Positions 46,340 to 57,570 are shown, counted from the stretch's first letter. The stretch: DNA of 64,000 nucleotides from Fomes fomentarius (GCA_022606135.1 JABYQN010000001.1:2418001-2482000); one strand, 5' to 3'. A program made the numbers and translations. Notes: generated by a model not told the origin, from the sequence alone.

Positions 46340-47988
46340 CTATCGGTCTACACAGATAGCAAAATGCGTCAGCAATGAGTAGTAGACAAAGGGATGAAGA
46401 TACATACAGAAGTCCAACGTCTCGTCGGCACGTTTGACGTTTTGCTTGAAGAAGGTGGGAGAGGAAAAATGAGCCCGACTATATACGGCGCTTAGGGAGA
46501 CAAATATGACTAAACAACATACCTTCCACGCCTCCTCGAAGTCCACGGGCAAGACAATATACCGGTTCTTTCGTACAGCTGGGACGCTGGTCAGCCATTT
46601 CCATCTATCGTTGATACAGTGGACCCATTGTGTACCTTGAAGACCCGCGGCCTGTACGATGGAGGTAATTTCCGCGGAAGAGAGCCGCTCTGGTCGTGAA
46701 ACGTCTACGAAGGGCGTCAGCATATCAACTCTGTTCTATTCGTCAACTACTCACAATCCTCCAGGTCGACATCAGGCCCCAGGTTCATCTTGTTCGTTAC
46801 TGTCTGGAAAATAAGGCGTTTTTCTCTCCTTGACGGTAAAGGGAACTCGATCTTCCGATCCAATCGACCAGGACGAAGCAAGGCTGGATCCAAGGTGTCT
46901 GCTCGATTTGTAGCCATAATGACCTACGGTGGCAGGCCCATGTTATTCAATCGAGAGGAAGGGTGAAACCAACACTACGTACCTTGACATTACTGCCCTG
47001 ATCGAAACCGTCCATCTGGTTCAACAATTCGAGCAAAATTCGTTGCACTTCACGGTCAGCACCGGTCTGCGCATCGAAACGTTTCGTGGCAATGGCGTCG
47101 ATTTCGTCAATGAAGATGATGGCAGGGGCGTTCTCGCGTGCCAGCCTGAAGACGTCACGGACCATACGGGGGCCCTCTCCGAGGTATTTCTGTACGAACT
47201 CACTTCCAACAACCCGAATGAACGAGGCGGTTGTGTGATGGGCGACGGCCTTCACAAGCATAGTCTTCCCCGTACCTAGAGTTACAGGTATGTACAAGGA
47301 AGAAGTCGGCAATCGAAGTGGCGACATACCTGGTGGACCGTAGAGAAGTACACCGCGAGGAGGGTCAATACCGATCTTCTTATACAAGTCGAAATGGGTC
47401 AGCGGGAGCTCCACTGCCTCCCGAATCTCTTGCTTCTGCGCGTCCATACCGCCAATATCTTGGTAGGCTACATCTGGCCGCTCCTCTTTGCCCAGCATAG
47501 CGATTGAAGAGTCTGCTTCTGGGGGGAGGATGTCCACAAGCGCGTTGGAGTGTCGGTGGAGGGCAACGGAGGATGAAGGCTTGAGGAGTTCCCGATCGAG
47601 AGTGGAGAGGATCCGGACAACGTAGTTCGAGCCTGTTGTTGAGCCGACGATTGCCGTATGTTGGTCTATGGGTTCTAGGAATTGGCCAATGACGAGGGGA
47701 ACGGACTGGATTCGCGTTACTTCCTCTTGCGCGCGAATGAGTTCTCGTTTGAGGTTCGCTTGCTCGTCTTTGATGTAACTCTCCTGAATGTCAAGCATCT
47801 CCAAATGCCGTGCGAGCTTCTTGTATTTGATGTAGAGGTCCTCCTCCGATTCGAGCTCCTGTAGAAGCGCGGTCTTCTCCTCGACCACGGCTTCGAAAGT
47901 GGGCTCCTGCACACAAGTTCAGCATAACCCCAAGGCGATCTTTTAAGCAGTGTACCTCTTTCTGAATGTCGACTCCAAGTTCATCCAT
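46340..47988 (-). CDS. RPT3: 26S proteasome regulatory AAA-ATPase subunit Rpt3 (Rpn/PSMC4)
   Basis: One of six ATPases of the 19S base that unfold substrates into the 20S core. Starts [11 protein letters not shown] at 47988; after an intron comes a coiled coil ([20 protein letters not shown]). The OB domain follows ([40 protein letters not shown]). Then the AAA domain: [20 protein letters not shown], Walker [19 protein letters not shown] split by an intron, Walker [54 protein letters not shown], and the C-domain ([39 protein letters not shown]). A final mini-exon gives DFYR and the stop at 46340. Sequence blocks are those of Rpt3 rather than other Rpts. Confidence 0.96.
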
Positions 47989-48178
47989 GATGGGTAGTGG
48001 GGAGAGGTAAGGAAGACTGGGGAAGTAATGTTGCAGAGCTGACGCGGCCGGTGAAGGGAGACGCGTCGAGCTTGTGCACGTGAGCTCGTGAGATTGACAC
48101 GGGCGCTTCCACTACCTTGCCTAGACGTTCACCTTGACCACTGGGAATTGCATCTGGTTTTGCCATAATCCCCTTGCC
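47989..48178. promoter_or_regulatory. 190-bp bidirectional promoter of RPT3 and CBC2 with an E-box
   Basis: The two ATGs are only 190 bp apart and divergent. A CACGTG E-box lies at 48077-48082, midway. A weak proteasome-element-like TTTTGCCAT occurs at about 48158-48166 but matches the yeast PACE site only partly. Function inferred from position. Confidence 0.5.
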
Positions 48179-49071
48179 ATGGCGCATGTAGTCACCCCAC
48201 TCGACCAGCCTTCGAACTACAAGGACTCTCAGTCCAGAGTAGACCGCCAGACACAGAACGAGCTACTTGGGAAATCAAGTACTCTATATGTGCGCTACAT
48301 CCCGTGTCCATGACGTTCTGAATCTAACGGAGGCGTGTAGGTCGGGAACCTGAGTTTTTACACAACTGAGGAGCAGATATACGAGCTATTCTCCAAGTGC
48401 ACGACACCGGAAGATGGCGGAGGAATCAAGCGTATCATCATGGGTCTTGACCGTAACACCAGGCGAGTGAACACTCATTTCACGCACTGTTTCATCCGCT
48501 TATACTAGGTCAGGACACCGTGTGGGTTTTGCTTTGTTGAGTACTATAGTCATGCAGAGGCATTAGCTTGCCTCCGATACATTAGCGGCACCAAGCTAGA
48601 CGAGCGTATCATCCGGTGCGACCTTGACCTTGGCTACCGAGACGGTCGACAGTTTGGTCGAGGAAAGAGTGGGGGCCAGGTACGTTGAGTACCACCCTGA
48701 TCTTGAATCATCTCAATGACACCCCTCCAGGTCAGAGACGAACACAGGCAAGACTACGACCCTGGCCGAGGTGGTTGGGGTGCCCAGGCGCAGCGCGCAG
48801 AAATTGAACGCAAAAGGGAGATGCAAGAACGCTACCATGACGCGCAAGATGTGCCTGGGTATGCCGCTGGCGGTGGTGGAGACTGGAAAGACCAGGCCCC
48901 AGAGGCTACCACTCTCAAGCGTGCCAGGTCTCCGGAGGATGAGGGAGACGGCGGGCGTGGAGTGCGTGTATTTCGATGCAACCTTCTCCAAATCTCATAT
49001 TCACATCCCATTGTTCACAGGAACCACGTCCAAAGGTGGAGGAGCAAGAACACGATGCAAATCGTATGTGA
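48179..49071 (+). CDS. CBC2: Nuclear cap-binding complex small subunit (CBP20)
   Basis: Binds the m7G cap of nuclear Pol II transcripts with CBP80. Starts [20 protein letters not shown] at 48179. One RRM: RNP2 [20 protein letters not shown] (intron after TLY), [15 protein letters not shown]1 [20 protein letters not shown] (intron before), then [20 protein letters not shown] and [20 protein letters not shown], the cap-binding C-terminal arm. The tail is [17 protein letters not shown] then [19 protein letters not shown], with a last intron to [16 protein letters not shown] and the stop at 49069-49071. Cap-stacking Tyr residues fall in the expected N-terminal and RRM positions. Complete and normal in length. 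Confidence 0.95.
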
Positions 49072-49216
49072 CATCCAGTCCGCCTCACCCTATAGTATCC
49101 CGCGTTCGACACGCTTGTTGCTCTGCATGTCATAGTCTCTACTGTCTCGAGAATTCCCCATTAATGAGCAATGTATACGTTACTTGACTTGGATAGCACC
49201 ACGCAGGGGTGTTGCG

Positions 49217-50043
49217 CTATGCGATCACAGAAGCTCGGATGCTGTATTTATCCCCGTAAATATCTGGTCGCCACTTCCGCATATGCAGCGTACGGACAAG
49301 GCGGTAGGCCTCGGAGACGGAATCAAGCCGAATGAGGAACCTTGATGTGCTCGCATGTTGGCTGGAGATTGGTGAGTTAGAATGAGTACATAGGGACATG
49401 GTCTGCAAACTCGCCTGTCTGCCCATTCGGCCTTGATCACTACCGGTCGACCCTGCTCTGACCCAGCCAGCTTGAAGTCACGCAAATTGTCTGAAACTTG
49501 ATGAGACCTCAATGTTGGTGGCAAACCGTAGAGGACGACGTTCTTCGCGCCTCCGGTCAGTCCAGCACCCGGACCGTCTCCTGTGACGATGCCTCTCTCG
49601 GCGGCTTCGTTAAGGCCCTTCTGTCCTCTTCGACGAGGATTCAGAGCATTAGGGCTCAAAATTTGCGCTTTAAGAGTTTTTCCGCCGAACACCGTTCGGT
49701 GCAACGCCTTCAGAGCTGCAGGCACAAACTCTGGTCGCGTGAAGGTCAGGGTAGCTGTTCCAGCAGGCAGGAACCGTTTGTAGTTGATGGCAACTAAAGC
49801 AGAAACATTGAAGGGTTTTCGTATAGTGCATTGGCGACGACGTACCCTGCGCAACATTCTCAACCTTCGTCTTCCCACATAATCTCAACAAGTCATTAGG
49901 TAGCGCGGTGCGAGGGAGTCCCGTCAGACCGATATGCACGCTGCCAGACGCGTGGTCTACGTCAGTAGAGGTTGAGTCCTGTTCACAAGAGGTCGGCGAC
50001 ATCACTCACCCTTGAAGCTCCTTGCTGCTGCCCGGGTGAACAT
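49217..50043 (-). CDS. RRM-like RNA-binding protein with likely mitochondrial presequence
   Basis: Not matched to a named gene. The first exon, found only by splicing, reads MFTRAAARSFK: basic, hydroxylated, no acids, like a mitochondrial targeting peptide. A phase-matched intron (GTGAGTGATG to ACGTAG) joins DHASGSVHIGLTGLPRTALP, an RRM-type beta strand/helix, then NDLLRLCGKTKVENVAQ, VAINYKRFLPAGTATLTFTR, PEFVPAALKALHRTVFGGKT and LKAQILSP. A second half contains NVVLYGLPPTLRSHQVSDNL and, after an intron, FLIRLDSVSEAYRLVRTLHM, a possible second RRM, ending YSIRASVIA at 49217. Probably binds organellar RNA; this is inference from the presequence and fold pattern. Confidence 0.75.
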
Positions 50044-50915
50044 AGAACGGGGTATGGAGATGGGGTAAGGTTACGTGCTGGTCAGTGACGGAACCAAGCG
50101 CTACGTGCCCATACGGCGCTCCGCATCTTCTTCCGTCCCGGACTCTACCAGACTCTACCCCATCACGCTGTTGTTCCTGCTTGTCCAATGTCTGCCTGCT
50201 TGTCTGCTGCTAGTTCTCAAGAGCTCTGATACGATGAATAGGCGACTCTGTGCTCAGTTGCAACCCTGGAATTGCTCGGAATGAGCCCGGGTCTGGTACT
50301 AAGTCCAAGGAGCGGGGAGACTCGGAATTCTAGGTGGTGCCATCGTCGTGCCCGGACCTAGCCTTTGAGCATCCGCAAGATTGACGGTACGTTAGATCGG
50401 AGAGCCTCTTGTGGACGGCAGGTGTTTACTCAAAAGGATGAATTTAGAATGCTGACAAGTCGGACCTGTTTGAACATTGCATCGGACCCGGAACTAACGG
50501 TCATGCACGTCATATCGCCTTCAGCTAAGCTAGTCAGTCGTCAGGTGTACAACGATTCCGATGCATTCGTGCGGCATTTGTCGGACAACTGTCAGCTTCT
50601 TCTCGTCGGACATAAAGGTATCGCTCAGTGTCGGCCTACGGCGGGACATGGTGATGTAAGACAATCGGCGAGATCTTGGCCACAGAACTTTCAGGAATTA
50701 ACTTTAGAGCGCGTCCCGACCCACCTATATCGCAAAAGCCTCACTCATGACTCAGCTGGGTTCCGATTATTTACGACTTCGGGCGACAAGACTCACCTCT
50801 CGACGGTAATGGAACGGGCAATGGACTTGCTATAAAATATCGGGCAACTTGAACTGGTCCCTCAGCGACACTCCTCTGTTACTGTCTTACGAACGCTCTA
50901 CTCTCCATTATTGAC
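50044..50915. other. Divergent intergenic region upstream of the opsin gene
   Basis: Holds promoters of the RRM gene (minus) and the opsin gene (plus). A plus-strand frame from 50365 to 50835 is open for 156 codons without an ATG at its start; composition and motifs do not support a gene. Confidence 0.5.
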
Positions 50916-51916
50916 ATGGGTAACGAGGCGCTTGACATCAACCCACCCAACGCGACTTACCATCTGTCCACCCATGGGTCGGACTGGTTGTGGGCAGCCT
51001 TCTCGCTGTTTGGCGTGTCCTTGCTCGCCGTCGTTCTCTGGACGTTCAGCGTACGTTACGATCCCACACATCCTTATCCAAATGCATCTGAATTGCTCCG
51101 TAGAGGCCGCGTGGAACTCGTCTGTTCCACCAGATCGCTGTTGTCGTCTTGACCACCGGCACATTGGCATACTTTTCGATGGCATCTGACCTTGGTGCCA
51201 CGCCCGTCTCGGTTGAATTCAGAGGTGATGGTACTCGTCAGATCTGGGTATGCAACACGACTCGGCGAGTATGTACCACTATTTGACTGATTGTCCCCAT
51301 CTCAGTTCGTGCGGTACATCAACTGGTTTATCAGCTTCCCGCTTCTGCTCCTCGAGCTCCTCCTCTCCACCGGCCTTCCCCTCTCTGACATCTTCACGAC
51401 CCTGTTCATGTCAATCGTACTTGTTGTCACCGGTCTCGTCGCCGCTTTGGTGCCGAGCACGTACAAATGGGGCTATTATACGTTTGGCGTGGCCGCCCTC
51501 ATTTACATCTGGTATGCATTACGACAACGTCATTCACATATGCAGCCATTGAGTTTACTCGCTGTAGGCACATCCTCCTTTGGCACGCCCCTCACACCAC
51601 CTTCGCCGCCGGAGGTGTCCTTCGGAAAGGGTACCTTCTTGCCGCAGGATACCTGTCCTTCCTACTCCTCCTATACCCCATTGCTTGGGCGTGCTCGGAG
51701 GGTGGCAACGTCATCTCGGTGACCTCCGAGATGATTTGGTACGGTATTCTCGATGTCCTTACCGGGCCTGTCTTCCTGTTCTTCTTCCTCTGGGAATTGC
51801 GCGGCGTTGACTACGCGTCCTTCGGCTTGCATTCTGACAAGTATACGGACAAGTCGGCGTTTCACCCCACAGGAACCGTCCCCGTCACCTCGACCGGCCC
51901 CGCTGGGAATGTTTAA
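50916..51916 (+). CDS. Opsin-related protein (HSP30/YRO2-type microbial rhodopsin fold) lacking the retinal lysine
   Basis: Seven-helix plasma-membrane protein of the bacteriorhodopsin fold, about 300 residues. It starts MGNEALDINPPNATYHL; helix A is DWLWAAFSLFGVSLLAVVLW and helix B is FHQIAVVVLTTGTLAYFSMA. Helix C is FVRYINWFISFPLLLLELLL, where bacteriorhodopsin Asp85 is Asn and Asp96 is Glu. Helix G is YGILDVLTGPVFLFFFLW, where the Schiff-base Lys216 position (DxxxK) is Gly. These changes place it with opsin-related proteins that bind no retinal and act as stress/membrane-associated factors (Hsp30, Yro2, Mrh1) rather than pumps. Introns at 51049-51105, 51249-51304, and near 51512. Complete, C-terminal tail ends STGPAGNV. 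Confidence 0.92.
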
Positions 51917-52514
51917 AAGTTTCCTCGACCTCTAGTCACGACCCTTTCGAGCATACACCCTTCGACTGCGATGACTCATTCAATGCCTTTGACGAATCCC
52001 TTCAGATGTTTTTGCCCCCTGTTGTATCGATGCTAATGTTGTAACATCACCCGTAATACTTTCTTGGCCCTTACCGTTTTCCCTGGCTGTTGTATCGTAC
52101 TTGCATCCTCACAAACATGTCGTTTCAATGATAAGTACTACCTACTAATGCTCTCTAAGTTGGTGGTGTACGTGGATGATGATCAATGAGAAATGATATG
52201 AATTCAGATACTTCGTTGCGGTAGGCCAACTAATGGACATTGTAGTGCTGATCAACTCCGCGAGTGGTGTATTCAAGTTGAATCGCGCATCATGAGTTCT
52301 CTCTGTCACAGCCTTTCTTCTAGACCTGCCTTGCCGTGTTCCTCCTCACGCCATCCTGTGCAATTGCGACGTATTAACGATGACGATCAAGACGAGGGAC
52401 GTCGAGCTGATTAATATTACCATATCGTGGGTCGCCGCGCTATGTAATCGGACTGTGAGTTTCGTCAGCTGGAGCGATGCGATCGTCTCGAGCTCTCATC
52501 TTCTGACGTTCACA
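51917..52514. other. Tandem intergenic region
   Basis: Opsin 3' UTR and the glutathione synthetase promoter. No other gene seen; an in-frame open stretch upstream of 52515 contains an ATG at 52380 but adds an implausible extension. Confidence 0.5.
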
Positions 52515-54221
52515 ATGTCCAGTCCCCTGCCTCTTTGGCCGCCAGAAGTCACTGATCAGCAGCGCGAAGCTCTGACGCTACAAGCAACGACGTACGCACT
52601 CTCGCATGGACTGATCTACCTACCTCCGCCGGCTGTCCAACCTCCCACCCCGACATCGGCTATCCATGCACCCCTCGCGCTCTTCCCATCTCCGTTCCCG
52701 CGTAAGGAGTTCGAGCGCGCGAAGAAGCTACAGCGATACTACAATGTGCTGTATGCGCGCGTCGCGTTGGACGAGGCGTTCCTCGACCGCGTGATGGGCG
52801 CGGAGCAAGGAGTTGGACGCGTTGATGAGTTCACTGGTCAGCTATGGAGAATCTGGAAGAAGTTACGCGATGGGGGCATAACTCAGGTCCGTCTCATCTG
52901 TACTATTGCGAACTTCGGTTGATCATGTACCTTAGACACGACACCTGGGGCTGTTCAGATCGGATTACCTCTTGCATGCGCCCTCGGAAGGACAGGTATC
53001 GCTGAAACAGGTTGAGTTCAACACAATATCATCATCCTTTGGCGCACTATCCCAGAATGTCGCGAAACTGCACAGGTAACCACCTTAACCGATGATGTCC
53101 CATATACAACACGACTGAAATGCCCTCAGACATCTGGCCGCGACGACTGAGTACTTCAACAGCTCCCCTCTCCTCAAACTACAGAACCTGCCAACGAATG
53201 AGACTATCGCTGGGCTCGCCGAGGGGCTTGCTGCTGCACACAGGGCCTATGATTCCCTCTCGTAAGGTTGATTGTGCCTCGTATCCTATCTTACATAGTG
53301 ACTGTCGTTCAGTGCGTGGATACTCTTTGTGGTCCAGGACGGGGAACGCAACGTCTTTGATCAGCGATGGCTGGAGTATGAGCTGGTCGAAAAGTGTGTG
53401 AACGCCTCTTCTCGACTTCCGCGTGGCTAACATAGCACAGGTACTCTATTCGCGTCATTCGCCAGACGTTCGACCAACTGGCCACCTCAGCAGAAGTAGT
53501 ACCCGCCTCTCGCATCCTCCGTGTCAAGTTGCCAGGCTTGCTACCCCGCGGGGCGGAATCTGTGGAGATTTCTACCATATACTTTCGCGCGGGGTACACA
53601 CCCACCGACTATTCTACTCCTGCACACTATGCTACGCGGTATCTGCTCGAGAGCTCTGTGGCTATCAAGTGTCCGTCCGTACAGCTCCAGCTTGCCGGAG
53701 GCAAGAAGGTGCAGCAAGTCCTCACCCAACCTGGCGTCTTGGAACAATATATCCCCAACGAGCTTTCCGCTCAAGAAGTTCGAGCGAGCTGGATGGGGAT
53801 GTGGGGTTTGGATCGAGACGGCGACGTAGGAGTGCGGAAGGCGCGTGCCGAGGCCCTCAACCTCGTATTGAAACCGCAGCGCGAGGGCGGTGGAAACAAT
53901 GTCTACAAGGAAGACATCCCCGGATTCTTGGACACCCTGCCTGTGGAGGAACGCGAAGCTTGGATAGCTATGGAACTGATCCGTACGCCATCACAGATGG
54001 GGAATTATCTGGTACGCGCGGGGAGCGGGTCCGAAGGGGCCGTGAAAACGGGGGTGGTGAGCGAGTTGGGCATCTTTGGATGGGCACTGTTTGGAGGACC
54101 GGGGATGACCATCGAAGAGAAGGAAATTGGATGGCTCTTAAGGACGAAAGGAAAGGATAGCAATGAAGGTGGTGTCGCTGCAGGATTCTCTGTTCTAGAC
54201 TCTTTAGTTTTAGTAGATTAA
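52515..54221 (+). CDS. GSH2: Glutathione synthetase
   Basis: ATP-grasp enzyme joining gamma-glutamylcysteine and glycine to glutathione. Starts MSSPLPLWPPEVTDQQREAL at 52515; then TTYALSHGLIYLPPP, APLALFPSPFPRKEFERAKK, YYNVLYARVALDEAFLDRVM. Across phase-matched introns: HLGLFRSDYLLHAPSEGQVS, VEFNTISSSFGALSQNVAKL, LEYELVEK, VSLKQ. The ligase core continues with IYFRAGYTPTDY, YATRYLLESSVAIKCPSVQL, GGKKVQQVLTQPGVLEQYIP and VLKPQREGGGNNVYKEDIPG, the glycine-rich ATP lid. The end has MELIRTPSQMGNYLVR, SELGIFGWALFGG and AAGFSVLDSLVLVD. All eukaryotic GSH-synthetase signatures are present; I see no frame break. Confidence 0.96.
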
Positions 54222-54468
54222 ATTGAGCAAACGTGGAAGAAGTGTCATATGTATCACTGTCACTGGTCTTTGAATCGCGACCTAACAACTCCAGGAAATC
54301 AACACAAATGAAGTCTGCACTATCTCCTCAATTGCAACTTGAGAGGCCGTCTACAGCGTCAGTCACGTGACTCTTGGCCGCGCGCCACTGCTAACGCCGT
54401 GCACGGTGCACCTTTGCGCTGAACGCTGTTCAGTGCCCCCTTTCTTCTCACAGGCCTGGCTCGTCATT

Positions 54469-55472
54469 ATGTCATCACGCTACGACTCTCGGCGGAAGGA
54501 CAGAAGCTGGGAACGGGATAGGGACAGGGATAGACCGGGCCGCGGACCTCGCAGGAGTAGGTCTCGGAGTCCACCGCGGCGGGGTGAAAGGGATAGGCGT
54601 CCTCCAGGTATGCTTTTCAAGATTGTGCAGCCAGAAGCTCTGCTCAGACTGAATACTATGAACAAGACCGCAGGGATCCATACGGACGTGATAGAGACGA
54701 TGATCGTCGGAGAGACGACCGACGGGATGACCGACGAAGGGATGACCGCGACCGGAAAGACCATGACCGTGACCGTGACGGAAGACGCGAGCCTCTGCCT
54801 CCCAGGGGCGACATTAACAGGGAACGGGACAGACATGACAGAGACAGGGACAGGGACGGTAGGCCTACAGAGCAAGTTTCCAAACCACCTCTGGGAGGTC
54901 AGCCAGACAGGCAACAGTCTTCAACAAGTGCGTCCTTGACTCGTTTCCACTGCATCCTTTCACCGCTTCCTCTTCACTGCGCTAGGCCTGCGATACCGGA
55001 CAGGATGCGCTGATGCTGTACGCGATAGGCACTCGAGACCCAGAACCCTCAGCTTCCCGCTCCCGACAAGACTCCGAGGTGCCTATAGACGGCGCGGAGG
55101 AAGGGGAAGCTATGGACGCGACCAATGACGACGACGCCGCCATGATGGCCATGATGGGTATGACTGGGTTCGGCACCACAAAGGTCAGTCTCCAGACTAG
55201 GACAATCGACAATGGCGTAATGCTGTCGTAGGGGAAACACGTCGAGGGCAATCAAGAAGGTTCCGTGGACGTGAAGAAGATGCGAACGTGGCGACAATAC
55301 ATGAATCGGTATGTTGTTCCCTCATGATGGTCCCCGACAATCAATGCGCTAACGGAGATCGGCCGCTCTCTCTTTCCAGGCGTGGAGGATTCAACAGGTA
55401 AGCTGCCATCCGATACCGTGTCACGTACGTTTCTGACACATTTACGACAGGCCGCTGGACAAGATCAAGTGA
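54469..55472 (+). CDS. U4/U6.U5 tri-snRNP 27-kDa-type protein (SNRNP27)
   Basis: Spliceosomal protein of the tri-snRNP. The N-terminal half is a long RD/RS-type low-complexity domain (starts MSSRYDSRRKDRSWERDRDR; then many Arg-Asp pairs in the second exon, about 54670-54925). A linker with an acidic patch (GEAMDATNDDDAAMMAMMGM) precedes the conserved C-terminal block: TGFGTTK, GKHVEGNQEGSVDVKKMRTW, RQYMNR, RGGFNR and PLDKIK, stop at 55470-55472. The RGGFNR exon (55380-55397) is only 18 nt. The MMGFxxFxTTKGK...NRxGGFNRPLD block identifies the family. Confidence 0.9.
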
Positions 55473-55927
55473 TCTTTGGCACGCGCTGCTGTGTCTCGTT
55501 CTATCTCCGTCTTCATCTTCTCGCAGTTGAGTTTGTTTTGTTCTCTGATGTATGCATGACTATCCTGAAGCAATCAGAATCGAGTCTTCTTGATATCAAT
55601 TCCACTGAGCAGTGAAACAATGGTCTGCACGGCGCAGGTGCGTGAACCGCTCCTACATTTCAGGAGTTGTGTCACTACAGAAGACGTCCACGGTGGGCCA
55701 CGGCCGCACGCCATTACATACGCCCGCGCAGTATTGCCTTATATGATGCAGTAGCAGTGAGGGAATGCACATCACGGTCCGATATATCATGACAATAGGG
55801 AGTACATACATGGAACTGTACAAACGAGACGTAGGATGGGAAAATGACATGATATAGTAGTAAGGAGTGGAAAAGGATGCAATGATGTGCTAAACCGACA
55901 CTCTAGTTTCCTGCCTCGGCTCGACAC

Positions 55928-56489
55928 TCAGAATCCGTGGACCTTGATCGTGTTCTTGGGAATACCCTCCTGAACGAGGAATTGCGATATCTTCAGCCGT
56001 TGATCACCCTGGAGTTGGATGACTTGTCCAGACTCCTCATCATCAACGAGGGTACCGTTGCAGGCAAATTCCTATATAATCACATATCAGTCAGCTGCGC
56101 GCCCCAACCATAACCACTCGAATATGCAACAGGGGGCCGACTGTGCCCACAACATACCTTCTTGAAAGCCTTCAGAAGCTTCTTGAGATCATACTCTGTC
56201 GGCGACCTTAGCACGGACGATCGCATAGCAATAAGACGGTAGCGACGAACCTTTGGGAAGGCCCTGCAGGGTAGTCAAGGTCTTACGACCGTTGCGTTGC
56301 TGAATACGGATATGGATGTAGTTCGACTGAGACCCGACGTCCTGGGTACTTCCAAGAGGGTCTCCCTCGTCTGCGAAGGGATCTGTATAGCACGGAGTGG
56401 GATGGTTAACAGCGTGATCGATAAGCACAGACGCCACTTGTGCAGAGGGCGGGCTGCTCACCGAAAGTGTTGAGGTTCTGCACGCTCAT
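55928..56489 (-). CDS. SUI1: Translation initiation factor eIF1 (SUI1)
   Basis: Small 40S-bound factor that controls start-codon selection. Starts MSVQNLNTF at 56489 and joins by intron to DPFADEGDPLGSTQDVGSQS, then NYIHIRIQQRNGRKTLTTLQ, GLPK, after an intron EYDLKKLLKAFKKEFACNGT, then after another LVDDEESGQVIQLQGDQRLK and ISQFLVQEGIPKNTIKVHGF, stop at 55928. About 113 residues, full length. The RNGRKTLTTLQGL and LQGDQR motifs are diagnostic. Confidence 0.96.
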
Positions 56490-56818
56490 GCGACGAGTAG
56501 TGGAGATACAAAGAAGGGCGGACAGAAAAACTGAGTGGGGGTTGGAGTGGAGGCGGAGAGGATATTTGAGTCGCGCGCCTTGCAGCCGTTATATAGCGCT
56601 TGACGCGCGTTATGTAATCATAGACCGTTCTCAATCCCCGCGCCGTCGCCCGCCTCAGTTCTTACAGTGCCTCCTTCAAATTGCCTCCCTCGTCGGGCTT
56701 CTCGGTCCCAGTCATCCTCTACATAACAGTCACTTTTCCTTCTGTTGCGTCGAGGCGGGTCCGAAGAATTCTGTCAACGGCTTGAAACGGACGCGTTCTT
56801 GTTCCGAGGACCGACACT
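56490..56818. promoter_or_regulatory. Bidirectional promoter of SUI1 and the FYV7-like gene
   Basis: 330 bp between divergent ATGs of two translation/ribosome-assembly genes. TATATA-like sequence (TTATATAGCG) at about 56588-56597. Shared regulation is inference. Confidence 0.45.
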
Positions 56819-57506
56819 ATGCCATCTCCGTCGTCTTCAACACAGCAGCCCTATGGCGTCAAACGCAAAAAGCCGCCAACATTTCAGCATCTTCCCGTCC
56901 AGCGCGGTATGTCTTATCTTGCAATACCAGTGATCCCAGTCATGAACAACACCCGTCTGAGAACTTTCATCGGCGGTGGGCGTAGCTAAGAAACTGAAGC
57001 AGTCATGGGTGGACGTTCAGAAAATCAAGAGCAAGTGGAAAACCCAGAAGCGCAAGGAAGGACTTCCTGCCTCACGAGTGCAGCTCATGCGCGAAGCCGA
57101 GGCTGACGAAGAGGCGACTCGCGAGTCAGGGAGTGAGGCGAAGGAGGAAAGTGGGGAAGAAAGCGAGGAAGAGAGCGGCAAGGAGGAAGAGCCGCTACGC
57201 GAGGCCGCCACCTCGAGTAAGGCGAGAGCGCAACCACAGAAGGCGGGCAGCCAGAAGAAGACAGATGAACAGCCCTCCCTGCGAGACCTTCAGCGGATGG
57301 CATACTCACGTTCTTCGTTGCACACATACAAGTCAAACTCCCTGCACCGTCGCAAAGATCAAATAGACTCGGGAGGAAGGGGTGGTCGACCGGGAGCCCG
57401 TGGTGGTCGTGGTGGGCAGAGAGGTCGCGAGCGAGGCAGAGGCCAACCTGACATGGGTCTGCGCATGAAGGCAATGTTGGAGAAAATCAAACAAGATTTC
57501 ACCTGA
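56819..57506 (+). CDS. Fyv7-like nucleolar rRNA-processing protein
   Basis: Small, highly charged nucleolar-type protein. The ATG exon (56819-56909) reads MPSPSSSTQQPYGVKRKKPP then TFQHLPVQR. An 77-nt-class intron joins in phase to AKKLKQSWVDVQKIKSKWKT, QKRKEGLPASR, an acidic Glu/Ser tract, then basic sequence with GGRGGRPGARGGRGGQRGRE and the conserved terminal GQPDMGLRMKAMLEKIKQDF. This closing GQPxMxxxxxxLLxKIK pattern matches Fyv7, a small-subunit rRNA processing factor, although the middle is unlike yeast Fyv7. Assignment is moderately sure. Confidence 0.6.
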
Positions 57507-57570
57507 CGGCAATCCCGAATAAATTGTATCGCGTATTTTCCAATGTAAATGGTATGTTCGTACAAATATG

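Noticed and set aside
50365..50835. 156-codon plus-strand open frame before the opsin gene
   Set aside because: It starts at a non-ATG codon, composition is not protein-like and no motif is present; treated as promoter-side sequence.
51049..51916. Calling the opsin gene a light-driven proton pump
   Set aside because: The Schiff-base lysine and the acceptor aspartate are replaced; fits opsin-related proteins.
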